A model generated the notes under the pieces. The model worked only from the letters and a program-made list of their open reading frames with translations, made no database searches and was not told the origin of the DNA. From Siphonobacter sp. BAB-5405 (GTDB lineage: Bacteria > Bacteroidota > Bacteroidia > Cytophagales > Spirosomataceae), in contig NZ_NJAG01000018.1 of the NCBI RefSeq assembly GCF_002872335.1, forward strand, positions 1 through 37,541: a stretch of 37,541 nucleotides of DNA, given 5' to 3'. The position numbers and the translations under genes are program-made. Position 1 is the first letter of the stretch, and each line of letters begins with the position of its first letter. Below are positions 33,202-37,541 of the stretch, piece after piece.

Positions 33202-34755
33202 ATGACTTACCTCCTGCATGCTTCGCTCATTTTATCCAGCTTCTACGCCGTCTACTGGTTCGGTCTTCGCAAGCTGACCTTTCACACGCTCAAGCGGTTT
33301 TACCTGTTGGGAACGCTGGTGTGTAGTTTGCTCATTCCCGTGCTGCCGATCTTGCCGGCTGAAGTAGTACGGGAAGAATCCATCTGGGAAACGACACCCG
33401 TCGTCAGCCCATCAGAGCCAGGAGCCCAACCGATAGCCGAGTCTAAGCCGAACACGGAGACATCGGCCATCGACTGGAACTTCATCGGCTTTAGCGTATA
33501 TGCGGGCGTGGCTGGTACGCTCAGTTTACTGTTAATCGCCCGAGTATTCGTCATTATTCATCAGATTCAGCGAAAGCCCCGGACCACCTGGCATTGCTTA
33601 CGGATTATACCTACGGAGCAAACCACGGCTTCTTTTTTCCGGTGGGTATTCCTGAATGAAGCGGACCTTACGGATTCGGAACGCGAAATGGTTCTAATTC
33701 ACGAGTACGTGCATTATCGGCGGCTGCATTCACTGGATCTTTTACTCGTTGAATTACTTGGGTGCGTCTGGTGGTTTAATCCCGCCCTGTACTGGCTGAA
33801 AAAATCTCTGGTACAAACGCACGAGTACGAGGTAGACGCCGAACTCGCCACGCGTTACGGTGCAAAACCTTACGCTCAGCTTTTATTGAAATTAGCCATA
33901 CCTGGCGTAAAGAGCCTCAGGCACACGTTTGCCCGACAACCCATTAAAAGTCGAATCAAAATGTTGTTCACTCCCTCTTCTGCTGCGATGAAAAAAATCC
34001 TCTTTGTACTCGTGCTGCCACTCATGGCTGTTTCTGTTGTTCTATTTGCTCAACGCATACCTGCTCAGGAAGTAAGACCAGACCCGGTTGGATCTGAACG
34101 GACGAGCCTTCCGGTTGCCTCTGCTCAGGCCACGGGTTCCGTGAAGTTGGCTCCGGTTACCCCGGGAAAACCGCTTTCCCGGCAACGAAAGATTAAAAAG
34201 GAACGGCCTATACAGTTGTCGCCTCGGACCCTTACTGACGGGTATCAGCTGGGAAAAAATCCGATTGTCTTTATCAATGGAAAACGGTATGATGCCTCCA
34301 TACTCGAGCGGATTGATCCGGAAAAACTGCGGACGGCGGCATTGACGCCCAAAGGTAAAACCATCAAATTTGAAGGAAAAGAAGTAAAAGACGGCAAAAT
34401 TGAACTGACGGTACACGATGATTTTGAGCTGACCGATACCCGGAAAATCAGGATCGCTGCTACAAATGCCAGGGATACGTACAGAGCCTTAACAAACGCC
34501 TCGCCGAATCGATCCATTGTGCGGGTTCGGCAAACGAGCTATGAGGAAAATCCTTATGAAGTCGTGTATTACCTAAGTCCGCGTGGGGTAAGTGCAGCGG
34601 TTTCCCTGAAACCGGGAGAACGGGTGGAGTTTTATCTGGATGGCGTAAAACGCACGGAAGAGCAGATGAATGCCGCCGGAAGACAAGGTACATCCCGAAC
34701 CGCAATAGAGCCCCAAAATGGCGTTGCAAGGATTGAAATAAATAATAAAAACTAG
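33202..34755 (+). CDS. Second BlaR1/MecR1-like M56 metallopeptidase
   Basis: This 517-residue paralogue of the preceding gene has near-parallel landmarks: start MTYLLHASLI, SFFRWVFLNE, zinc motif HEYVH (167-171), HEYEVDAE (207-214), FARQPIKSRI and the same post-core helix (about 264-286). The C-terminal 230 residues differ, with a basic, proline-containing linker followed by IVFINGKRYDASILERID and a second folded segment (VYYLSPRGVSAAVSLKPGERVEF). No known domain is assigned to that tail; ING-containing plug-like repeats occur in other Bacteroidota M56 proteins. It may sense a different signal while acting on the same BlaI. It lies 82 bp after the first copy and ends at a two-way terminator. 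Confidence 0.88.
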   Translation: MTYLLHASLILSSFYAVYWFGLRKLTFHTLKRFYLLGTLVCSLLIPVLPILPAEVVREESIWETTPVVSPSEPGAQPIAESKPNTETSAIDWNFIGFSVYAGVAGTLSLLLIARVFVIIHQIQRKPRTTWHCLRIIPTEQTTASFFRWVFLNEADLTDSEREMVLIHEYVHYRRLHSLDLLLVELLGCVWWFNPALYWLKKSLVQTHEYEVDAELATRYGAKPYAQLLLKLAIPGVKSLRHTFARQPIKSRIKMLFTPSSAAMKKILFVLVLPLMAVSVVLFAQRIPAQEVRPDPVGSERTSLPVASAQATGSVKLAPVTPGKPLSRQRKIKKERPIQLSPRTLTDGYQLGKNPIVFINGKRYDASILERIDPEKLRTAALTPKGKTIKFEGKEVKDGKIELTVHDDFELTDTRKIRIAATNARDTYRALTNASPNRSIVRVRQTSYEENPYEVVYYLSPRGVSAAVSLKPGERVEFYLDGVKRTEEQMNAAGRQGTSRTAIEPQNGVARIEINNKN

Positions 34756-34827
34756 ATCTGGAGCTAAAGCAGTATAGATCTGATTGCTTCTCAATGAACT
34801 CTTGTGAAAAGGCGTATCGTTTAAATA

Positions 34828-34861
34828 AAAAAGGCCCGTTCTCTTCAAAACGGGCCTTTTT
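34828..34861. terminator. Bidirectional terminator between M56 gene and htpG
   Basis: AAAAAGGCCCGTT (34828-34840) and AACGGGCCTTTTT (34849-34861) form a 13-bp stem with an 8-nt loop. The convergent genes end on either side, and A/T runs allow function on both strands. Confidence 0.85.
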
Positions 34862-34880
34862 ATTATTGGTAAGCTATCAA

Positions 34881-36676
34881 CTATACACCTGCTACCGTCC
34901 GTTTGATGAACTCCGTCAGGCTTGGGCCACTCAATAACCCTTGTGACAACAGGGCCAGATCAATGAGTTGCTTGGCCAGATTCGAATCCGCGGAATCTTT
35001 CACGCGTAAGATGGCCGGGTGGTTCGCGTTGATGATCAGATTGTACGTCATGGGCATCGAACCAAAGAAGGCCGGCTGACCGCCCATTTTAGACATATCA
35101 TTCATCCGACGCATGAATTCATTCTGGGTCAATACTACCGGAAGCTCGTCCGAACTTAGCGGTTGCACATCTACTGAATACCCCGCTCCGGCTACGCCTT
35201 CAAACAGGGATTTCAGGGACGTTTTCTCGTCTTCACTCAGTACGCTTTCAACCGTAACGCCTTTGTCGATCAGGCGATCCAGACTGTCGGCATCCACGCG
35301 TTTGAAGGACGTTTTCTCCAGTTTCTGCTCCATCTTGCCGATGAAGTGCGGGTCAATCGCACCTTCCAGTTTCAGAACATCGTACCCCCGGGTCAGAGCC
35401 GTTTGAATATACGCATCCTGTTTACCTGCATCGGTGGTGTAAAGCCATACCAGCGAATCGTCTTTGTCTTTCTGGGTCGCTTCGGTTTTGGCTTTGTACT
35501 CTTCCAGCGTATAGTACTTCTCATCCGCACTTTGCAGCAGGACGAAATCCTTGGCTTTGTCGTAAAACTTATCGTCCGACACCATCCCGTACTTGATGAA
35601 GATGCCGATATCGCTGAACTTTTCTTCGTAACCCGGACGGTCATTCTTGAACAGTTCGTTCAGCTTATCCGCTACTTTACGGGTGATGTACCCGTTAATT
35701 TTCTTCACGTTCGCATCGGCCTGCAGGAAGCTACGACTTACGTTCAGCGGAATATCCGGTGAGTCGATCACCCCGTGCAGCAGCATCAGGAAATCGGGGA
35801 CGACGTCTTTCACTTCATCCGTAATGAAGACCTGACGGCTGTACAACTGAATCTTCTCACGGCTCAGTTGCAGTTCGTTCTTGATTTTGGGGAAGTAGAG
35901 AATACCCGTCAGGTTGAAGGGATAATCTACATTGAGGTGAATCCAGAACAGCGGCTTTTCCGAGAACGGGTACAAAGTTTCGTAGAACTTCAGGTAGTCT
36001 TCGTCCGTCAGATCGTTCGGATTTTTCGTCCAGATGGGTTCGGTTTCGTTGATCACCTTACCGTCGAATTCGACGGGGATGGGTAGGAATTTGCCGTATT
36101 TCTCCAGAACCGTATTCAGACGATACTGTTCCAGGAATTCCTCTGAATCCGGAGCTACGTGCAGAATGATGTCCGTACCACGTTCGGTTTTGTCAGCCGC
36201 CGAAATCTCAAATTCCGTGGAACCGTCGCAAATCCAGCGGGCTGCTGGAGCGTCCTGATACGATTTGGTAACGATTTCAACCTGCGAGGCCACCATAAAA
36301 GCCGAGTAGAAGCCCAGTCCAAACTGACCAATAATCGCTCCCCGCTCTACACCCTGATCTTTGTATTTTTCTACGAATTCCAGAGCACCGGAAAAAGCAA
36401 TCTGATTGATATACTTTTTGATTTCGTCGGCAGTCATGCCCAAACCTTTATCGCTAATGGTAATGGTCCTGGCCTCTTTATCGACGGAAACTTTAATCGT
36501 CAAATCCCCTAACTCTCCGCCATATTCGCCCAAAGACGCTAATCGCTTGATTTTCTGCGTGGCATCAACGGCGTTGGATACTAGTTCGCGAAGAAAAATC
36601 TCATGGTCGGAATACAGAAATTTCTTAATGATGGGGAAAATATTCTCCGTGTGAATCGAAATATTCCCCTTTTCAT
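34881..36676 (-). CDS. htpG: Molecular chaperone HtpG (Hsp90), apparent frameshift at the start codon
   Basis: This cytoplasmic ATP-dependent chaperone has about 597 residues from the conserved EKGNISIHTENIFP onward. The N-terminal GHKL ATPase includes FLRELVSNAVDATQK, ITISDKGLGMT and GQFGLGFYSAFMVA. The middle domain has PLFWIHLNVDYPFNLTGILY and LNVSRSFLQ. The C-terminal dimerisation domain contains MPMTYNLIINANHPAIL. The conserved frame has no ATG, GTG or TTG between the upstream stop (36729-36731) and a TTG at 36533, which would delete the ATPase start. ATG 36676 is one base out of frame: adding one G after it would give MEKGN. This may be a real mutation, a non-standard start or a sequence error. 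The next out-of-frame ATG is at 36694. Confidence 0.93.
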
Positions 36677-36766
36677 GAAAGTGGTTGTATCCATTGGTTT
36701 GTAATAAGTTGGAATGATGGTGAATCAGTTAGCAACGTAGCAAAGTTCATTCCCAATCGAATAAAA

Positions 36767-36779
36767 TGTCATATTGACA
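36767..36779. promoter_or_regulatory. Dyad TGTCA-TAT-TGACA upstream of htpG
   Basis: A 5-bp perfect inverted repeat with a 3-bp centre lies about 90 bp before the htpG start. It could be a regulator site controlling heat-shock expression, but it matches neither CIRCE nor CtsR sites. Confidence 0.3.
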
Positions 36780-36907
36780 GGCAAAGGCAATATCGTATCA
36801 ATTGTAGTGAAAAAAAGGCAAGATGACTAGTATAAAAATAAGTTAAAATTGCATATTAATTGCTTATCCTGCTTTACCTCGAACAAGTCGCATCAATAAA
36901 CCTATTT

Positions 36908-36946
36908 ACAGACGGCCTATATGTGCCGTCTGTTTTGTTTTTTTCC
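36908..36946 (+). terminator. Orphan Rho-independent terminator
   Basis: ACAGACGGC (36908-36916) and GCCGTCTGT (36925-36933) form a 9-bp stem with an 8-nt loop, followed by TTTGTTTTTTTCC. No plus-strand gene lies upstream, since htpG runs leftward from 36676. Confidence 0.75.
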
Positions 36947-37274
36947 AGGCTTTGGGAACGATCCTTTCTGAAAATTTTTCCGGTACGCTTCACTACCCAT
37001 TCAGCTAATTGCGTAAAGCTTTACTTAAGCACACCCGCAAAAGCCTACTGTTTACCAAGGTATTGAAAATATTTTTTTGTTAATAAATGGAGAAGTCTTG
37101 AAAAGCGTAAGCTCCATTGCAAAGAAATAAATAAGTATTTTTAACTAGTAAAATTACTTTGTATGGGTATTTTTGCCGGTATAAGGCCTTGAAAACGGAA
37201 TAGGATAACAAGAAGCTGAAAACACTTTAGCGAAAAATTACGTTAGTATCGGTACCTACAGAGCGGCGGGCGAC

Positions 37275-37306
37275 TTTGAAATGTAAATTTTTAAATTGTA
37301 CTTTTG
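37275..37306 (+). promoter_or_regulatory. Consensus Bacteroidota promoter near the window end
   Basis: TTTG (37275-37278), 20-bp spacer, TACTTTTG (37299-37306): both boxes match the -33/-7 consensus exactly. The predicted start near 37313 lies about 50 nt before the ATG of a 46-codon ORF. Confidence 0.65.
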
Positions 37307-37364
37307 CAATAGTAATCCTTGAGTGACCTAAAGCTCTTCAGCCTTAAAATAACGATACCCAATT

Positions 37365-37505
37365 ATGAAATCACCTGTTTCCTCCAAATCCATTAGTCCA
37401 ACGGACTATCTCATTGCAGCAGTTCTTTTTTTAGGTTTATTGTTGACCGTCTTTTCGTTCAGTCAGATTCACTAAGAATCGTTGGCTGTGTGGTAGCAAA
37501 CTAGA
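37365..37505 (+). CDS. Putative small membrane protein, 46 residues
   Basis: A 46-codon ORF starts at ATG 37365, about 50 nt below a near-perfect promoter. It has a polar, serine-rich N-terminus (MKSPVSSKSISPTDY), one hydrophobic stretch long enough for a membrane helix (about 16-28, LIAAVLFLGLFV) and a short tail. It is not recognised as any family. The promoter makes expression plausible, but coding status is not proven; the transcript might instead be a leader for a gene beyond the window. Confidence 0.35.
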
Positions 37506-37541
37506 ATTTTAAGCGTATTCGTATACTCCCCTCTGTGCAGA

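Larger units (their letters stand above)
36677..37364. other. 688-bp gap upstream of htpG; orphan signals, no clear gene
   Basis: The gap holds the htpG leader (minus strand), a dyad at 36767-36779, an orphan plus-strand terminator at 36908-36946, AT-rich sequence, a small dyad (AATGGAG 37086, CTCCATT 37112) and a strong promoter at 37275-37306. A 68-codon open frame from TTG 36860 crosses the terminator and looks spurious. A small RNA ending at the terminator is possible. Confidence 0.4.

Noticed and set aside
31905-34755. Classic beta-lactam resistance operon
   Set aside because: Neither M56 protein has a recognisable penicillin-binding sensor and no beta-lactamase gene is present.
36767-36779. 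CIRCE or CtsR heat-shock operator before htpG
   Set aside because: The dyad TGTCA-TAT-TGACA does not match the CIRCE (TTAGCACTC-N9-GAGTGCTAA) or CtsR heptad patterns; kept only as an unassigned dyad.
36860-37066. 68-codon frame starting with TTG
   Set aside because: It spans an intrinsic terminator and AT-rich DNA and has no recognisable domain.

Overview
The window looks like a chromosomal segment from a Bacteroidota member, most likely order Cytophagales (a Spirosoma- or Siphonobacter-like organism). The grounds are a SusC/SusD pair under an ECF sigma/FecR switch, an STN-domain TonB receptor, Bacteroidota-type promoters (TTTG about 20 bp upstream of TAnnTTTG), almost no Shine-Dalgarno sites, BlaI/M56 genes, and a GC content near one half. 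No genus is claimed.

Layout. 1-677: a type I-B/III-like CRISPR array without cas genes in view, probably transcribed leftward. 893-2545: HAD phosphatase and YdhF-like aldo/keto reductase, both minus strand. 2780-9968: sigma factor, FecR anti-sigma, SusC (with STN domain) and SusD, a glycan-uptake locus closed by a terminator. 9969-10630: a gene-free block packed with inverted repeats. 10631-16166: a metallophosphoesterase fused to a PQQ-like propeller, a methyltransferase, a DUF1080 protein, an endonuclease/exonuclease/phosphatase lipoprotein and a fatty acid hydroxylase. 16175-19647: GNAT, fabI and a membrane-anchored MutS-like ATPase. 19702-26683: a surface-glycan cluster (four glycosyltransferases, a TylF-type methyltransferase, a flippase) around a divergent control region. 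26772-29174: a TonB-dependent siderophore-type receptor. 29492-31396: a secreted M1 peptidase. 31552-34755: blaI with two M56 antirepressor-like genes. 34881-36676: htpG, minus strand, with a disrupted start. 36677-37541: an intergenic stretch with an orphan terminator, a near-consensus promoter and a small membrane ORF.

How the genes work together. The sigma/FecR/SusC/SusD set should form a substrate-induced outer-membrane uptake circuit: the STN domain of SusC signals to FecR, which releases the sigma factor. The glycosyltransferases and flippase should build and export a lipid-linked glycan. BlaI and the M56 proteins form a protease-relieved repressor system, with a plausible 28-bp operator just upstream.

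Most notable points: (1) two CRISPR spacers that overlap by 21 bp in their inferred target, which lets a candidate PAM be read; (2) an apparent one-base loss directly after the htpG start codon; (3) an M56 protease ending in a shortened formylglycine-enzyme-like domain; (4) the structured 10.0-10.6 kb block; (5) three copies of a REP-like double hairpin.
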